A DNA stretch of 56,569 nt from an uncultured Bacteroides sp. (GTDB taxonomy: Bacteria > Bacteroidota > Bacteroidia > Bacteroidales > Bacteroidaceae), in contig CAMTPA010000005.1 of assembly GCA_947074275.1 (NCBI GenBank), positions 1 through 56,569 on the forward strand. The letters run 5' to 3'. Below are positions 17,066-26,860 of the stretch, one piece after another. The translations under genes were made by a program, and so were the position numbers. The number at the start of each line of letters is the position of its first letter. Position 1 is the first letter of the stretch. The notes under the pieces are model-generated. The model saw only the letters and a list, made by a program, of their open reading frames with translations. It was not told the DNA's origin and did no database searches.

Positions 17066-17878
17066 ATGAATGACTTATTTAGCGTAAAAAATAAAGTGAT
17101 AGTCATCACTGGTGGTACTGGTGTGTTGGGTGGCGGCATTGCTACCTATTTGGCTCAGGAGGGTGCCAAAGTTGTGATTTTGGCACGTAATAAAGAAAAA
17201 GGAAACCAGCTGGTAGAGAGGATAACCAAAGAAGGCGGAGATGCTTTGTATCTTTATTGTGATGTGCTCGATAGAGAAGTGCTCGAAAGCAACAAGGCTG
17301 AGATAATTGCCAAATATGGCACAATTGATGTGTTGCTGAATGCAGCAGGTGGCAATATGCCTGGTGCTACGATTCCCCCCGACAAAACTTTTTTTGATGT
17401 AGATATGGAAGCTTTCGGCAAAGTAGTCGATTTGAACCTTTTAGGCACAGTGCTTCCAACGCAGGTGTTTGCTGCTGTAATGGCCGAAAAAAAAGTAGGT
17501 GTTATTGTAAACTTTAGCTCAGAGTCGTCGTTGCGTCCATTGACACGTGTGATGGGATATGGTGCAGCAAAAGCTGCTATCAACAATTATACTCAGTATA
17601 TGGCAACTGAAATGGCTGTGAAGTATGGTAAAGGGGTTCGTGTAAACGCTATCGCTCCAGGGTTTTTCCTAACAGAGCAGAATCGCACTTTATTGACTAA
17701 TCTCGATGGCACACTTACCGATCGTGCTAAAACAATTATTGCTCATACTCCTTTTGGTTGCTTTGGCGAACCCGAAGATTTGTATGGTACAATTCAATAT
17801 CTCATCAGTGATGCTTCTAAGTTTGTGACTGGTACGGTTGCTGTTGTCGATGGTGGATTTGACGCTTTTTCTATTTAA
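17066..17878 (+). CDS. SDR-family D-mannonate/fructuronate oxidoreductase
   Basis: Short-chain dehydrogenase, 270 aa. The NAD(P)-binding TGGTGVLGGG is at 15-24, NAAG at 92-95, and the catalytic Tyr165 and Lys169 are in MGYGAAK. In Bacteroidota and Firmicutes an SDR directly upstream of mannonate dehydratase reduces D-fructuronate to D-mannonate, replacing the unrelated UxuB of E. coli; the segment NAAGGNMPGATIPP agrees with that subgroup. It starts an operon with uxuA 35 bp downstream. Acting together the two enzymes convert fructuronate (from glucuronate) to 2-keto-3-deoxygluconate. The uronate isomerase and KDG kinase/aldolase are not in this window. Confidence 0.88.
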   Translation: MNDLFSVKNKVIVITGGTGVLGGGIATYLAQEGAKVVILARNKEKGNQLVERITKEGGDALYLYCDVLDREVLESNKAEIIAKYGTIDVLLNAAGGNMPGATIPPDKTFFDVDMEAFGKVVDLNLLGTVLPTQVFAAVMAEKKVGVIVNFSSESSLRPLTRVMGYGAAKAAINNYTQYMATEMAVKYGKGVRVNAIAPGFFLTEQNRTLLTNLDGTLTDRAKTIIAHTPFGCFGEPEDLYGTIQYLISDASKFVTGTVAVVDGGFDAFSI

Positions 17879-17913
17879 TAATTAGAACCTGAGAAATTTA
17901 TAAATAAGATATT

Positions 17914-19083
17914 ATGTATTTATGTGAACAAACTTGGCGTTGGTATGGTCCCAACGATCCAGTAAGTCTTTCGGATATTAAGCAAGCTGGTGCCACTGGA
18001 TTGGTACACGCTTTGCACCACATTCCCAATGGTGAGGTGTGGACTGTAGAAGAGATAGAGAAGCGTAAAAAAATAATTCAAGATGCAGGACTTGTGTGGT
18101 CGGTAGTGGAAAGTGTGCCTGTGCACGAACATATTAAAACACAAACAGGCGACTATCTGACCTATATCGAGAATTACAAAACATCTTTGCGTAATTTGGC
18201 AGCTTGTGGCATCTATGTGGTGACTTACAATTTTATGCCTGTTCTCGACTGGACGCGCACCGATCTTGCTTATACAATGCCCGATGGATCGAAAGCGTTG
18301 CGCTTTGAAAAAGCAGCTTTTGTGGCTTTCGATTTGTTTATATTGAAACGCCCAAATGCAGAGCAAGATTACACTCCCGAAGAGATAGCAAAAGCAACTG
18401 CACGCTTTGAACAAATGAGTCAAGCCGATAAGCAGTTGCTCACTCGCAATATGATAGCAGGACTTCCTGGTTCGGAAGAGAGCTTCACGGTGGAGCAGTT
18501 TCAGGAAGCTCTCGATCGTTACGAAGAGATTGATGCAGAGAAGCTTCGTGCCAACCTTGTGTTTTTCTTAAAAGAAATAGCTCCTGTGGCCGATGAGGTA
18601 GGGGTGAAGTTGGTGATTCATCCAGATGATCCTCCTTATGCTATTTTGGGGTTGCCTCGTATTTTGAGTACCGAAGAGGATTTCAATAAATTGATAGTTG
18701 CTGTGCCCAATGAGTCGAATGGACTTTGTCTTTGCACTGGCTCGTTTGGTGTAAGAGGCGATAATGATTTGGCTGGAATGATGGAGCGATTGGGCGATAG
18801 AATCAATTTTGTACATCTGCGCAGTACTCAACGCGACGCGGAAGGCAATTTTTATGAAGCAAACCACTTGGAAGGCGATGTAGATATGTATGGTGTAATG
18901 AAAAACCTTTTGTTGCTTCAACAACGTCGTCAATGCTCTATTGCTATGCGTCCTGATCACGGACACCAGATGATAGACGATTTGAAGAAAACAACCAATC
19001 CAGGTTATTCTTGTTTGGGACGTTTGCGTGGTCTTGCCGAGCTGAGAGGTTTGGAAATGGGTATAGCCAAATCAATACTCTAA
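17914..19083 (+). CDS. uxuA: Mannonate dehydratase UxuA
   Basis: Fe/Mn-dependent D-mannonate dehydratase, 389 aa, making 2-keto-3-deoxygluconate. Family features: the N-terminal [26 protein letters not shown], the metal-site stretch [19 protein letters not shown], and the C-terminal [11 protein letters not shown]. Normal length for the TIM-barrel family. It is the second gene of the hexuronate operon and is followed by a bidirectional terminator. Together with the pectate lyase at 43885-45633, it fits a bacterium feeding on plant uronic-acid polymers. Confidence 0.95.
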   Translation: MYLCEQTWRWYGPNDPVSLSDIKQAGATGLVHALHHIPNGEVWTVEEIEKRKKIIQDAGLVWSVVESVPVHEHIKTQTGDYLTYIENYKTSLRNLAACGIYVVTYNFMPVLDWTRTDLAYTMPDGSKALRFEKAAFVAFDLFILKRPNAEQDYTPEEIAKATARFEQMSQADKQLLTRNMIAGLPGSEESFTVEQFQEALDRYEEIDAEKLRANLVFFLKEIAPVADEVGVKLVIHPDDPPYAILGLPRILSTEEDFNKLIVAVPNESNGLCLCTGSFGVRGDNDLAGMMERLGDRINFVHLRSTQRDAEGNFYEANHLEGDVDMYGVMKNLLLLQQRRQCSIAMRPDHGHQMIDDLKKTTNPGYSCLGRLRGLAELRGLEMGIAKSIL

Positions 19084-19102
19084 CACTAAGGAGATATAAA
19101 GA

Positions 19103-19140
19103 AATGGGTTGAACTAATGAAAAGTTCAACCCATTTTCTT
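19103..19140. terminator. Bidirectional terminator between uxuA and lemA
   Basis: AATGGGTTGAACT (19103-19115) pairs perfectly with AGTTCAACCCATT (19123-19135), loop 7, with T/A-rich flanks on both sides. It serves the convergent uxuA (plus) and lemA (minus) units. Confidence 0.85.
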
Positions 19141-19167
19141 TGTATTCAAAAAGAATAATCTCTATTC

Positions 19168-19749
19168 TTAGAATTGTACCACTGGAGCTTGGCTTGCACC
19201 TTCGGCAGCTTCAAAATATCCACGTTTTTCAAATCCGAACATTCCTGCAAACAGACTGTTGGGAAAACGACGAATGGCGGCATTGTACTCTTTTGCAGAG
19301 TTGTTGAAATTGGTACGAGCCACATTAATTCGGTTTTCTGTTCCTTCAAGCTGCGCTTGTAGTTCCAAGAAGTTTTGATTAGCCTTTAAGTCTGGATAGT
19401 TTTCCTGAATAGCAAGTAGTTTACCCAATGCCGATGATACAGCTCCTTGTGCCTTTTGATATTCAGCCAATTTCGCAGGAGTTAAATCATTTGCATCTAC
19501 GGTAATTTGAGTAGCTTTGCTACGAGCAGCCACAACAGCTTCAAGTGTTTCGCTTTCGTGAGCAGCATATCCTTTTACTGTACTTACTAAATTAGGGATT
19601 AAGTCGGCTCTGCGTTGATACTGCGTTTCCACATTAGCCCATTGCCCATTGACACCCTCTTCCATATTCACCAAACCGTTGTATGAGCTTACTGCCCATA
19701 TTATCAAAATAATTGCTACTGCGATAATGATAAGAACTGATTTTTTCAT
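19168..19749 (-). CDS. LemA family protein
   Basis: Protein of 193 aa with one N-terminal membrane helix (about 4-24) and an extended helical-bundle body. The segment YNGLVNMEEGVNGQWANVETQYQRR, spanning about residues 23-47, and DLIPNLVSTVKGYA right after it are the LemA signature. Function of the family is unclear; LemA commonly lies beside a TPM-domain (YgcG) gene, exactly as here, and the two are thought to act in one envelope-associated process. Last gene of the seven-gene minus-strand directon starting at 25209. Confidence 0.93.
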   Translation of the reverse strand: MKKSVLIIIAVAIILIIWAVSSYNGLVNMEEGVNGQWANVETQYQRRADLIPNLVSTVKGYAAHESETLEAVVAARSKATQITVDANDLTPAKLAEYQKAQGAVSSALGKLLAIQENYPDLKANQNFLELQAQLEGTENRINVARTNFNNSAKEYNAAIRRFPNSLFAGMFGFEKRGYFEAAEGASQAPVVQF

Positions 19750-19802
19750 AATCTTGTTGTGTTATTTAGAAATGAATTTAATATTTTTTTGTTTTCTATT
19801 AC

Positions 19803-20720
19803 TTAAAAACGCGAGCCAGCACCTCCGCCACCGCCAGAGCCGCCACCGAAGCTTCCGCCTCCAAAACCGCCACCACCGAAGCCTCCGCCTCTGCCAAAAC
19901 CACCGCCAATAATAGGGCCACCACCGCCTCTACCTCTCCCGTGATTGTTGTCATACGTAGAGCGTTGACGACGAATGACCTTTTCCCCACAATTGCGACA
20001 AGTGTAGGTCACATCTTCTATTTTTACTCCATTACCTTGAGATATAAGTAGGCTGCTTGTCCGTTGTAGCTTGTGCTTACCACATTTAGGACAACGAGAT
20101 TTTATCCATTCGACAAACAGGCTTACCATGGTTGCTATAACGATGATACCCATAAAAAGTAGAGTAATCCAAATTGCATCATCATCTTCGCTCTCTGCCA
20201 CAACGGGAGCAGTTCCGTCAAGATGTTGGCACACTGCACGTATTCCAGCCACCATTCCTTGATTCCAATCTCCATTTCTTAGATAAGGAATCATATCTTG
20301 CGTCTGAATACGTTTGCAGATAGCATCGGGCAAATCACCTTCCAATCCGTAACCTGTATAAAATTGCACACAGCGTTGGTCAGTCACTAATAAAATAACC
20401 AGTCCGTTGCTTGCTTCTTTTTTACCAACTCCCCATTTATTGAGCACATTGTGCGAAAAGTCAAAACACTCTTCATTTCCAATTGAAGGTACTACAATAA
20501 CCACGGTCTCAATGCCTGTTTTCTGCTCCAATTGATAAAGCATTCTATCTATGCTATCGCGTGCAGCAAGCGAAAGAATATTCTCTGGGTCACTCACATA
20601 GCGCATTTTGTTTTGTAAACGCACTTTGGGTATGTTGTCTACTGTATAAGTCTTATCTGCACCCAATACAGAAGTACAGATAGTAATAAATAAGAGAGTG
20701 AAAAAATAAAATCGTTTCAT
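19803..20720 (-). CDS. TPM domain protein with zinc-ribbon-like motif and Gly-rich tail (YgcG family)
   Basis: Membrane protein of 305 aa: signal peptide (about 1-20, ending VLGA), an extracytoplasmic TPM domain (about 35-165, with VIVVPSIGNEECFDF and VLLVTDQRCVQFYTGYGLEG-like core), a membrane helix at roughly 185-203, then a short soluble part with two Cys pairs (CPKCG and CRNCG) that could bind zinc, and a C-terminal tail of Gly, Phe, Arg and Ser repeats ending GAGSRF. The Gly-rich tail is usual in YgcG proteins. The ATG at 20720 is preferred to the in-frame TTG at 20729. Partner LemA follows after 53 bp. Biochemical role unknown. Confidence 0.88.
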   Translation of the reverse strand: MKRFYFFTLLFITICTSVLGADKTYTVDNIPKVRLQNKMRYVSDPENILSLAARDSIDRMLYQLEQKTGIETVVIVVPSIGNEECFDFSHNVLNKWGVGKKEASNGLVILLVTDQRCVQFYTGYGLEGDLPDAICKRIQTQDMIPYLRNGDWNQGMVAGIRAVCQHLDGTAPVVAESEDDDAIWITLLFMGIIVIATMVSLFVEWIKSRCPKCGKHKLQRTSSLLISQGNGVKIEDVTYTCRNCGEKVIRRQRSTYDNNHGRGRGGGGPIIGGGFGRGGGFGGGGFGGGSFGGGSGGGGGAGSRF

Positions 20721-20725
20721 TAAAA

Positions 20726-21694
20726 TCAATTGATGTATTTACCTACAAAGTTCTTCACTTTTTCGGTATATTCAGTTTCGTGATCTCTGTACGACATTGC
20801 GTGTGCCGAACCGGGTGCAATCCACAACTCTTTAGGTTCGCATTTGGCTTCGTAAAGCGGATACACCATTGAAGTGGGCACATAATGATCATCGCCACCG
20901 TGAATAAAAAGCATTGGAAGTGTAGCTTTCTTTACTTGATTAAGCGCAGAAGCTTCTTTAAATCCCCAATCATACTTTTTATTGCAAATCCAATCGGCTA
21001 CATACAATAAAGGAAAAGGGGGTAAATGAAAATCTTCTTTTAATTGATAGGTAAATTCATCCCATACACTGGTATATCCACAATCTTCAACAAAACATTT
21101 AGTGAAAGAGGGCTGCTGGTCTCCCGATACCATCATTGTGGTTGCGCCTCCCATTGAGATGCCGTGTACAGCCATTTGTGTTTCGATGCTGTCGCCTTTG
21201 AATAAATCGTTGGCTACGTGCATCCATTGCATCACATCCAATCGGTCTTTCCAGCCCATTTGCACTGCCGAGCCGCCACTTTGTCCTTGATAATGTAAAT
21301 CGGGCAATAATATATTATAACCCAGATGATGGCTGTATAGATAACCAATCATCAGCATACGGATGGCATTGTCGGTATATCCGTGTACGATGGTTGCTGT
21401 TTTATTGGTTGGTTTAGCTGCTTTTACATAATAGCCGTGTAGCCAAATGCCTTCGGGATTGATTATAAATGTATCGCGTAATGCGCTCACTTGTGTCAAA
21501 CTATCTACCCACGGTTGTAGGAAAGGATATTCGGTGAACATATACTCATACGATTTGGCATTTTTTCGCTCTATATCAGCAAGAGGGCGTAAGGCGTACT
21601 TCACTAAATAAGAACTGCCACCAAGCACAATGCTAAACAATACTACAATCACGATGCTAACAGTTGTGAGCCATCTTTTTCCATTCCTTTTCAT
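20726..21694 (-). CDS. Membrane-anchored alpha/beta hydrolase
   Basis: Protein of 322 aa with an N-terminal membrane anchor (about 8-32) and an extracytoplasmic alpha/beta hydrolase domain. Motifs: VHGYTDNA for the oxyanion hole, nucleophile elbow VHGISMGGA (GxSxG), Asp in FIHGGDDHYVP and His in GSAHAMSY. The family is common in Bacteroidota and Firmicutes (YqkD/YfhR-like); substrates are unknown, esters or peptides being likely. It ends 5 bp before the TPM gene and starts 33 bp after aroE, so it sits inside the directon. Confidence 0.85.
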   Translation of the reverse strand: MKRNGKRWLTTVSIVIVVLFSIVLGGSSYLVKYALRPLADIERKNAKSYEYMFTEYPFLQPWVDSLTQVSALRDTFIINPEGIWLHGYYVKAAKPTNKTATIVHGYTDNAIRMLMIGYLYSHHLGYNILLPDLHYQGQSGGSAVQMGWKDRLDVMQWMHVANDLFKGDSIETQMAVHGISMGGATTMMVSGDQQPSFTKCFVEDCGYTSVWDEFTYQLKEDFHLPPFPLLYVADWICNKKYDWGFKEASALNQVKKATLPMLFIHGGDDHYVPTSMVYPLYEAKCEPKELWIAPGSAHAMSYRDHETEYTEKVKNFVGKYIN

Positions 21695-21727
21695 AACGCA
21701 TTCGTATTATGTAATTTAATAAGTATA

Positions 21728-22471
21728 CTACCTATGCCATATTTCCCAAGCGGCAAAAGCTTGTAATAGTAGCATCTCTAAGCCATTTTTAGTGACCGCT
21801 CCTTGCTCTTCTCCTTTCTTCATAAAAAGGGTTGTATTAGGATTGTATAGTAAATCATAAAGTAGATGCTCCGAAGTGAGATGTTGATAAGGAATATCAG
21901 GACACTCATCTACTTTGGGATACATACCTACGGGGGTACAGTTTACAATAATTTTGTATTCTTCTAAAATCTCTTTGTTCAACTCTTCGTAGGTAAACAT
22001 TCCAAATTTGGCGGTTCGAGACACAAATTTGCCTTCAATGCCTAATTTTTGTAATCCGTGAAATACGGCTTTCGATGCACCGCCCGTCCCCAATATCAAT
22101 GCTTTCTTATGGATAGGAAGCAATAGCGGTTGGATGGATTCGACAAAGCCGATAATATCCGAATTATACCCAGTCAGGCGAACTTTCCCTTTGTTGTCAC
22201 AATCAATCTTAACAACATTGATAGCACCTATTTTTTGTGCATCGGGGCTTAACGCATCGAGATAAGGAATAATTTGTTCTTTGTATGGAATTGTAACATT
22301 CAACCCTTTTAGGTCGGGGTTGTCATTAATTACATTCTTAAAATCTTTGATAGTTGGTATTTCAAAGTTTATATATTCAGCATCAATCTTTTCTGATTCA
22401 AACTTCTCGTTGAAATATCCTTTGGAGAAAGAGTGTTTTAGCGGATAACCAATTAAACCGTATTTTTCCAT
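21728..22471 (-). CDS. aroE: Shikimate dehydrogenase AroE
   Basis: NADP-dependent reduction of 3-dehydroshikimate to shikimate, 247 aa. N-terminal YGLIGYPLKHSFSKGYFNE binds shikimate (Ser pair in HSFS), LNVTIPYKEQ carries the catalytic Lys, and LILGTGGASKAV is the NADP Rossmann loop; VNCTPVGMYP is also typical. The frame is open to 22528, but the ATG at 22471 gives the normal N-terminus and avoids overlap with the ubiE/menG gene, which ends at 22494. Short for AroE, but Bacteroidota versions are about this size. Confidence 0.94.
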   Translation of the reverse strand: MEKYGLIGYPLKHSFSKGYFNEKFESEKIDAEYINFEIPTIKDFKNVINDNPDLKGLNVTIPYKEQIIPYLDALSPDAQKIGAINVVKIDCDNKGKVRLTGYNSDIIGFVESIQPLLLPIHKKALILGTGGASKAVFHGLQKLGIEGKFVSRTAKFGMFTYEELNKEILEEYKIIVNCTPVGMYPKVDECPDIPYQHLTSEHLLYDLLYNPNTTLFMKKGEEQGAVTKNGLEMLLLQAFAAWEIWHR

Positions 22472-22493
22472 AAGTCTTGTGTTGGGGGTAAAA

Positions 22494-23231
22494 TTATTTG
22501 GTGGCAGTATATAGCGTACAGATTCCAAAAGTGAGTGATTTAATCTCTACCCGATTGAATCCAGCCTTAATAATAGCCTTTTTCATAACCTCTCCTTGCG
22601 GGAAAGCCTTGATTGTTTGCGGCAAGTAATGGTAGGCTTTGTTGTCTTTTGAAAGCAACTTGCCGAGGGTGGGGATTATGAGCTTTGAGTAGATGGCAAA
22701 CATTTGTCGCATCGGAAACTTTTCTGGAGTAGTAAGCTCAAGTATTACTAAATGGCCACCAGAGGTAAGCACTCTGCACATTTCAGACAGTCCTTGGTCT
22801 AAATTGGCAAAGTTTCGTATTCCAAATGCTACTGTGATAGCATCAAACTGACAATCAGCAAATGAGAGGGAAGTACAGTCTTCTCGGGCAAAAGAGATTT
22901 TGCCCGATAGACCTGCTTTTTCTACTTTCTTACGTCCTATATCCATCATTCCTTCCGAAATATCTGTGCCAATCAATTGGTCGGGTTGCAATGTGCGAGC
23001 TGCAAGAATTGCAAAATCTCCCGTTCCAGTCGCTACATCCATAATCCGTTTAGGGGCAAAAGGGCGTAGCCAATTAATGGCTTTCCGTCTCCAATTTTTG
23101 TCTATTCCCATCGAAAGAGTATGGTTCAGCTTGTCATAGTCGGGAGCTATGTTATCGAACATTTGCTCTACCTGCACGCTTTTTTCACCCTCTTGATTGT
23201 ATGGTTTGATGTTTTCTTGGGCGTAATTCAT
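22494..23231 (-). CDS. ubiE: Demethylmenaquinone methyltransferase (UbiE/MenG)
   Basis: SAM-dependent C-methyltransferase, 245 aa, catalysing the last step of menaquinone synthesis; in Bacteroidota only menaquinone is made, so menG would be an equally good name. Family marks: [21 protein letters not shown] near the N-terminus, motif [12 protein letters not shown], and [18 protein letters not shown]. It lies 7 bp after purC in the same direction. The product is needed for anaerobic fumarate respiration in this group. Confidence 0.94.
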   Translation of the reverse strand: MNYAQENIKPYNQEGEKSVQVEQMFDNIAPDYDKLNHTLSMGIDKNWRRKAINWLRPFAPKRIMDVATGTGDFAILAARTLQPDQLIGTDISEGMMDIGRKKVEKAGLSGKISFAREDCTSLSFADCQFDAITVAFGIRNFANLDQGLSEMCRVLTSGGHLVILELTTPEKFPMRQMFAIYSKLIIPTLGKLLSKDNKAYHYLPQTIKAFPQGEVMKKAIIKAGFNRVEIKSLTFGICTLYTATK

Positions 23232-23238
23232 TGTTTTT

Positions 23239-24183
23239 TTATTTCGTTAGATAGTCTGTAATGTTCTTTTCGATACGTTGCGCAATGTTGCTTGTATCTT
23301 CTTTTACAAACTTCTCTCCTGTAATATTTTCGTAAAGTTCAATGTATCGCTCGCTGATGCTTTGCACAATTTCGGGAGTCATTTCGGGCACTGTTTGTCC
23401 CTCTTTTCCTTGAAAACCGTTTTCCATCAACCATTCGCGCACAAACTCTTTAGATAATTGTTTTTGTGGCTCACCTTTTTCAAAACGTTGTTCATAGCCA
23501 TCTTTATAGAAATAGCGGCTTGAATCGGGAGTGTGTATTTCGTCCATCAAGTAGATGATGCCATTGTGTTTGCCAAACTCATATTTAGTATCTACTAATA
23601 TCAATCCACGCTCGGCTGCAATTTCTGTTCCACGTTTGAAAAGTTCAAGCGTATATTTCTCAAGTATTTCATATTCTTCAGGAGTTGCAAGTCCTTGTTT
23701 CAGAATTTCTTCTTTTGAAATATCTTCATCGTGAAGTCCCATTTCTGCTTTAGTTGTGGGAGTCACAATTGGCTCTGGGAATTTTTCGTTTTCACGCATA
23801 CCTTCGGGAAGTTTCACACCACAGATTTCGCGTACACCATTTTTGTAGGCACGCCAAGCACTACCACATAAGTAGCCACGCACAATCATTTCTACAGGGA
23901 AGCCCTCGCAAAGCACACCTACTGTCACCATCGGGTCGGGGGTGGCTTGTTTCCAGTTGGGGCAAATATCGGTAGTTGCATCCAAAAACTTAGCTGCAAT
24001 TTGGTTCAACATTTGTCCTTTGTAGGGAATACCTTCAGGAAGCACTACATCGAATGCCGAAATACGATCGGTTGCCACCATTACCAAAGTGTCTCCATTG
24101 ATGTTGTAAACCTCGCGTACTTTACCGTGATATACGCTTTTTTGTCCCGGAAAATTAAAATCTGTTTTCGTTAATGCTTTCAT
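23239..24183 (-). CDS. purC: Phosphoribosylaminoimidazole-succinocarboxamide synthase PurC
   Basis: SAICAR synthase, 314 aa, joining CAIR and aspartate with ATP in purine synthesis. Recognisable segments: [25 protein letters not shown] (residues about 20-44) for ATP binding, [12 protein letters not shown], and LVDTKYEFG with metal-binding Asp. The C-terminal extension with [16 protein letters not shown] matches the longer class (about 310 aa) found in Bacteroidota. It lies 33 bp after the phoH-like gene and 7 bp before ubiE. Confidence 0.95.
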   Translation of the reverse strand: MKALTKTDFNFPGQKSVYHGKVREVYNINGDTLVMVATDRISAFDVVLPEGIPYKGQMLNQIAAKFLDATTDICPNWKQATPDPMVTVGVLCEGFPVEMIVRGYLCGSAWRAYKNGVREICGVKLPEGMRENEKFPEPIVTPTTKAEMGLHDEDISKEEILKQGLATPEEYEILEKYTLELFKRGTEIAAERGLILVDTKYEFGKHNGIIYLMDEIHTPDSSRYFYKDGYEQRFEKGEPQKQLSKEFVREWLMENGFQGKEGQTVPEMTPEIVQSISERYIELYENITGEKFVKEDTSNIAQRIEKNITDYLTK

Positions 24184-24216
24184 CTAATTATTAACTTTAG
24201 CTATTATAATGAAAAT

Positions 24217-25209
24217 TTATTGCTTGTTATTTTCTGCTGCCTCCGCTTTCTTGCGGTCTCGTTCGGTCTTCTGCTCTTTATCAAACTTTTCGTAAGCGTC
24301 CACTACACGTTCTACTAATTTATGGCGAACGATGTCTTTCTTTCCAAGTTCGATAAAGCTAATGCCTTTCACTCCTTTTAGTATTCGCAAAGCTTGTACC
24401 AAGCCCGACACTTGCGAAGGAGGTAAATCAATTTGTGTCATATCACCTGTGACAATCATTTTTGTATTCATCCCCATACGGGTGAGAAACATCTTAATTT
24501 GTTGGGCAGTTGTGTTTTGCGCTTCATCCAATATTACCACGGCATCGTTTAGCGTACGTCCGCGCATAAAGGCAAGTGGGGCTATCTGTATGATGTTCAG
24601 TTCGAGATATTCCTTTAGTTTCGCTGCTGGAATCATATCTTGGAGCGCATCATAGAGTGGTTGCAGATAAGGGTCTATTTTTTCTTTCATATCACCAGGA
24701 AGGAAGCCCAGTTTTTCGCCAGCTTCTACGGCAGGGCGACTCAATATGATTTTCTTGATTTCTTTATTCTTTAATGCACGCACCGCAAGTGCTATGGCGG
24801 TATATGTTTTGCCCGAACCTGCTGGCCCGATAGCAAAAACCATATCATTTTTACGGAAGCCTTCTACTAATTTCAGTTGATTGTCGCTTCGTGGGATGAT
24901 AGGCTTTCCCGTCACGCTAAACACAATGACGTTTCCCGTTTTTTCACTTTGGGGGTCGTTACCTTTTACTATATCAATAATCACCTCTTCTTTCAAAGAG
25001 TTGTATTCGGCGCAATATTTTTCGAGTTTCAAAATATTCTCTTCGAATGCGCACATTTCAACTTCATCACCCAATACTTTAATCACATTGCCACGAGCCA
25101 CAATGCGAAGTTTTGGGTAGAGTGCTTTTAATAATTGGATATTGGCGTTGTTTACTCCATAAAAAACAACAGGATCAATATCTTCGAGAACAATTATCTT
25201 TTCTATCAT
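24217..25209 (-). CDS. PhoH family ATPase
   Basis: Cytoplasmic PhoH-like protein (PhoH/YbeZ type), 330 aa. A small N-terminal nucleic-acid-binding-like region (about 1-90) precedes the ATPase domain with P-loop GPAGSGKT at 128-135, RPAVEAGEKLGFLPGD, Walker B VVILDEAQN and the sensor segment MIVTGDMTQIDLP. The Lys/Glu-rich C-terminus (from about 305) looks disordered. YbeZ acts with YbeY in ribosome and RNA maturation; no ybeY is nearby here. First gene of the seven-gene minus-strand directon; a -7 box lies at 25236-25243. Confidence 0.92.
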   Translation of the reverse strand: MIEKIIVLEDIDPVVFYGVNNANIQLLKALYPKLRIVARGNVIKVLGDEVEMCAFEENILKLEKYCAEYNSLKEEVIIDIVKGNDPQSEKTGNVIVFSVTGKPIIPRSDNQLKLVEGFRKNDMVFAIGPAGSGKTYTAIALAVRALKNKEIKKIILSRPAVEAGEKLGFLPGDMKEKIDPYLQPLYDALQDMIPAAKLKEYLELNIIQIAPLAFMRGRTLNDAVVILDEAQNTTAQQIKMFLTRMGMNTKMIVTGDMTQIDLPPSQVSGLVQALRILKGVKGISFIELGKKDIVRHKLVERVVDAYEKFDKEQKTERDRKKAEAAENNKQ

Positions 25210-25235
25210 CGGGTTATATTAAAGAAAAATATCTG

Positions 25236-25243
25236 CAAATTTA
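25236..25243 (-). promoter_or_regulatory. -7 box of the phoH-like directon
   Basis: Minus-strand TAAATTTG, 27 bp upstream of the PhoH start, fits TAnnTTTG. It could drive all seven genes down to lemA; the largest gap between them is 53 bp and no internal terminator is seen. Confidence 0.5.
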
Positions 25244-25299
25244 ATGAAAGGTTTGCATACTATGCGAAGTTACTATTGATTATTTCGATTGAATAACGT

Positions 25300-25971
25300 T
25301 TATCTTGCTGTAATATGAAAACATCCTTGTTGCAACTCATATTTTATATAGCACTGATTCTCTTTTTTCATATCTCTCAACACTTCCGAAAGAACCAATT
25401 TTAAAGTGTCCGAACCAACCTCTTCAAGTGGTCTGCCTTTGGGGTCTTCTATTTTCTGAAATCGCTTCCAGCTAATGTCAAATGTTGTGCCATAAAAATG
25501 AGCTGAGTTAAGAGTTGCGTTCACATTCTTTTTTTTCAATCGCTTAACATCGTGTGTGGTGCGAAGCACTGAGGTAACAATGACTTTGTAAGGGTTTAAT
25601 CCTTTGGCGGTAAGTGAGTCCAAGAAGTTTTGCCCAATGTTTTCTAACAATACATTGGCAGGAGGAACCAAGTAAGGAATGGAATGGATTAAAGAATCGA
25701 CGTGAAATAAAGGGTTGCTTTGGATATGACAGAGCTTGTCAATCGATAAATCGGCCTCTTCTCTGCTGTCTACTGGTTTTATCCCAATGCGTTGGGCTGC
25801 GTCGAGATGAACCTTGTTTAAATCATTAAACGAACGTTTGTAACTCACCACACCGCGAATATTTCTTGGCTCATTCATTTTCATTGGCAACTCTTTTTCT
25901 TTTGAAGTGCAACCTGTCAATGTGGCAAAAGTTAATCCTATTACCAGCAAGCCTGTTTTATTTCGATTCAT
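25300..25971 (-). CDS. DUF5715 lipoprotein resembling M15 D-Ala-D-Ala peptidases
   Basis: Lipoprotein of 223 aa (lipobox LTGC, Cys21). The central part SVLRTTHDVKRLKK, NVNATLNSAH and FYGTTFDISW follows the zinc-peptidase M15 pattern: an SxxRT motif, then SxH(x)6D giving two zinc ligands, and a third candidate His near the C-terminus in QGCFHIT. This fits the Bacteroidota family DUF5715. Probable role: a periplasmic peptidase acting on cell-wall cross-links, but the usual catalytic Glu and third ligand cannot be assigned with certainty. It is divergent from truA, each gene having its own -7 box. Confidence 0.72.
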   Translation of the reverse strand: MNRNKTGLLVIGLTFATLTGCTSKEKELPMKMNEPRNIRGVVSYKRSFNDLNKVHLDAAQRIGIKPVDSREEADLSIDKLCHIQSNPLFHVDSLIHSIPYLVPPANVLLENIGQNFLDSLTAKGLNPYKVIVTSVLRTTHDVKRLKKKNVNATLNSAHFYGTTFDISWKRFQKIEDPKGRPLEEVGSDTLKLVLSEVLRDMKKENQCYIKYELQQGCFHITAR

Positions 25972-25999
25972 TCTGTTTCAATAATGCTTAATTTCATCG

Positions 26000-26007
26000 C
26001 AAAAATA
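26000..26007 (-). promoter_or_regulatory. -7 box of the DUF5715 lipoprotein gene
   Basis: Minus-strand TATTTTTG fits TAnnTTTG, 28 bp upstream of the start codon. Confidence 0.5.
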
Positions 26008-26050
26008 GTTTTTATAATCATAAAAAACGAACTGCGACTTTAAAAACCGT

Positions 26051-26058
26051 TATCTTTG
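26051..26058 (+). promoter_or_regulatory. -7 box of the truA-EamA unit
   Basis: TATCTTTG fits TAnnTTTG; expected transcription start near 26065, giving a leader of about 28 nt before the GTG start of truA. Confidence 0.55.
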
Positions 26059-26092
26059 CGCTTCATAAAAATAGTTTGAAAGATTAATAGTT

Positions 26093-26848
26093 GTGCATAG
26101 ATATTTTATTTACCTTGCCTACGATGGCACCAACTACCACGGTTGGCAAATACAACCCGACAGAATCAGCGTACAAGAATGCTTTATGAAAGCTTTATCT
26201 ACCTTCTTGCAAAGAGATGTAGAGGTGATAGGAGCTGGACGAACCGATACGGGAGTTCACGCATCGCTAATGGTGGCACACTTCGATTCTGAAACTCTAC
26301 TTGATACTCAATTAGTGACTACCAAACTCAATCGAATGCTCCCTCGCGATATTTCTGTGTTCAAGGTTTGTGAAGTAAAGCCTACGGTTCACGCTCGTTT
26401 CGATGCTACTTCGCGCACTTACAAATACTACGTCACTACTGTCAAATATCCATTTAATAGACTTTATGCCGCTCGTCCTTTTTTTGCTTTGAACTTTGAG
26501 AAGATGAACGAAGCGGCAGCTACCTTGTTCGATTACACCGATTTTACAAGCTTTAGCAAACTGCACACGGCTGCAAAAACCAACAATTGTCGTATTATGC
26601 ACGCTGCTTGGACGCAAGAAGATGAACATACCTGGGTGTTTACTATCAAGGCCGACCGTTTTTTGCGCAATATGGTGCGTGCCATAGTGGGCACATTGTT
26701 TGAGGTGGGTAGAGGGTTGAAAACTATCGAAGAGTTTCGTGACGTGATAGAGCAAAAAGATCGCTGCGAAGCAGGACATTCGGCCGATGCAAAAGGGCTT
26801 TTCTTAGTCGATGTAGGCTATCGCGATGACATATTTGCTAATTCATAA
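26093..26848 (+). CDS. truA: tRNA pseudouridine synthase A
   Basis: TruA, 251 aa: makes pseudouridine at positions 38-40 of many tRNAs. The catalytic Asp is D52 in [12 protein letters not shown]-terminal [13 protein letters not shown] and C-terminal [13 protein letters not shown] are family signatures. The start is GTG at 26093; no ATG lies near, and the first residues after it already match the family. An EamA transporter gene follows after 12 bp and is probably co-transcribed. Confidence 0.95.
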   Translation: MHRYFIYLAYDGTNYHGWQIQPDRISVQECFMKALSTFLQRDVEVIGAGRTDTGVHASLMVAHFDSETLLDTQLVTTKLNRMLPRDISVFKVCEVKPTVHARFDATSRTYKYYVTTVKYPFNRLYAARPFFALNFEKMNEAAATLFDYTDFTSFSKLHTAAKTNNCRIMHAAWTQEDEHTWVFTIKADRFLRNMVRAIVGTLFEVGRGLKTIEEFRDVIEQKDRCEAGHSADAKGLFLVDVGYRDDIFANS

Positions 26849-26860
26849 ACTTAAAATTCT

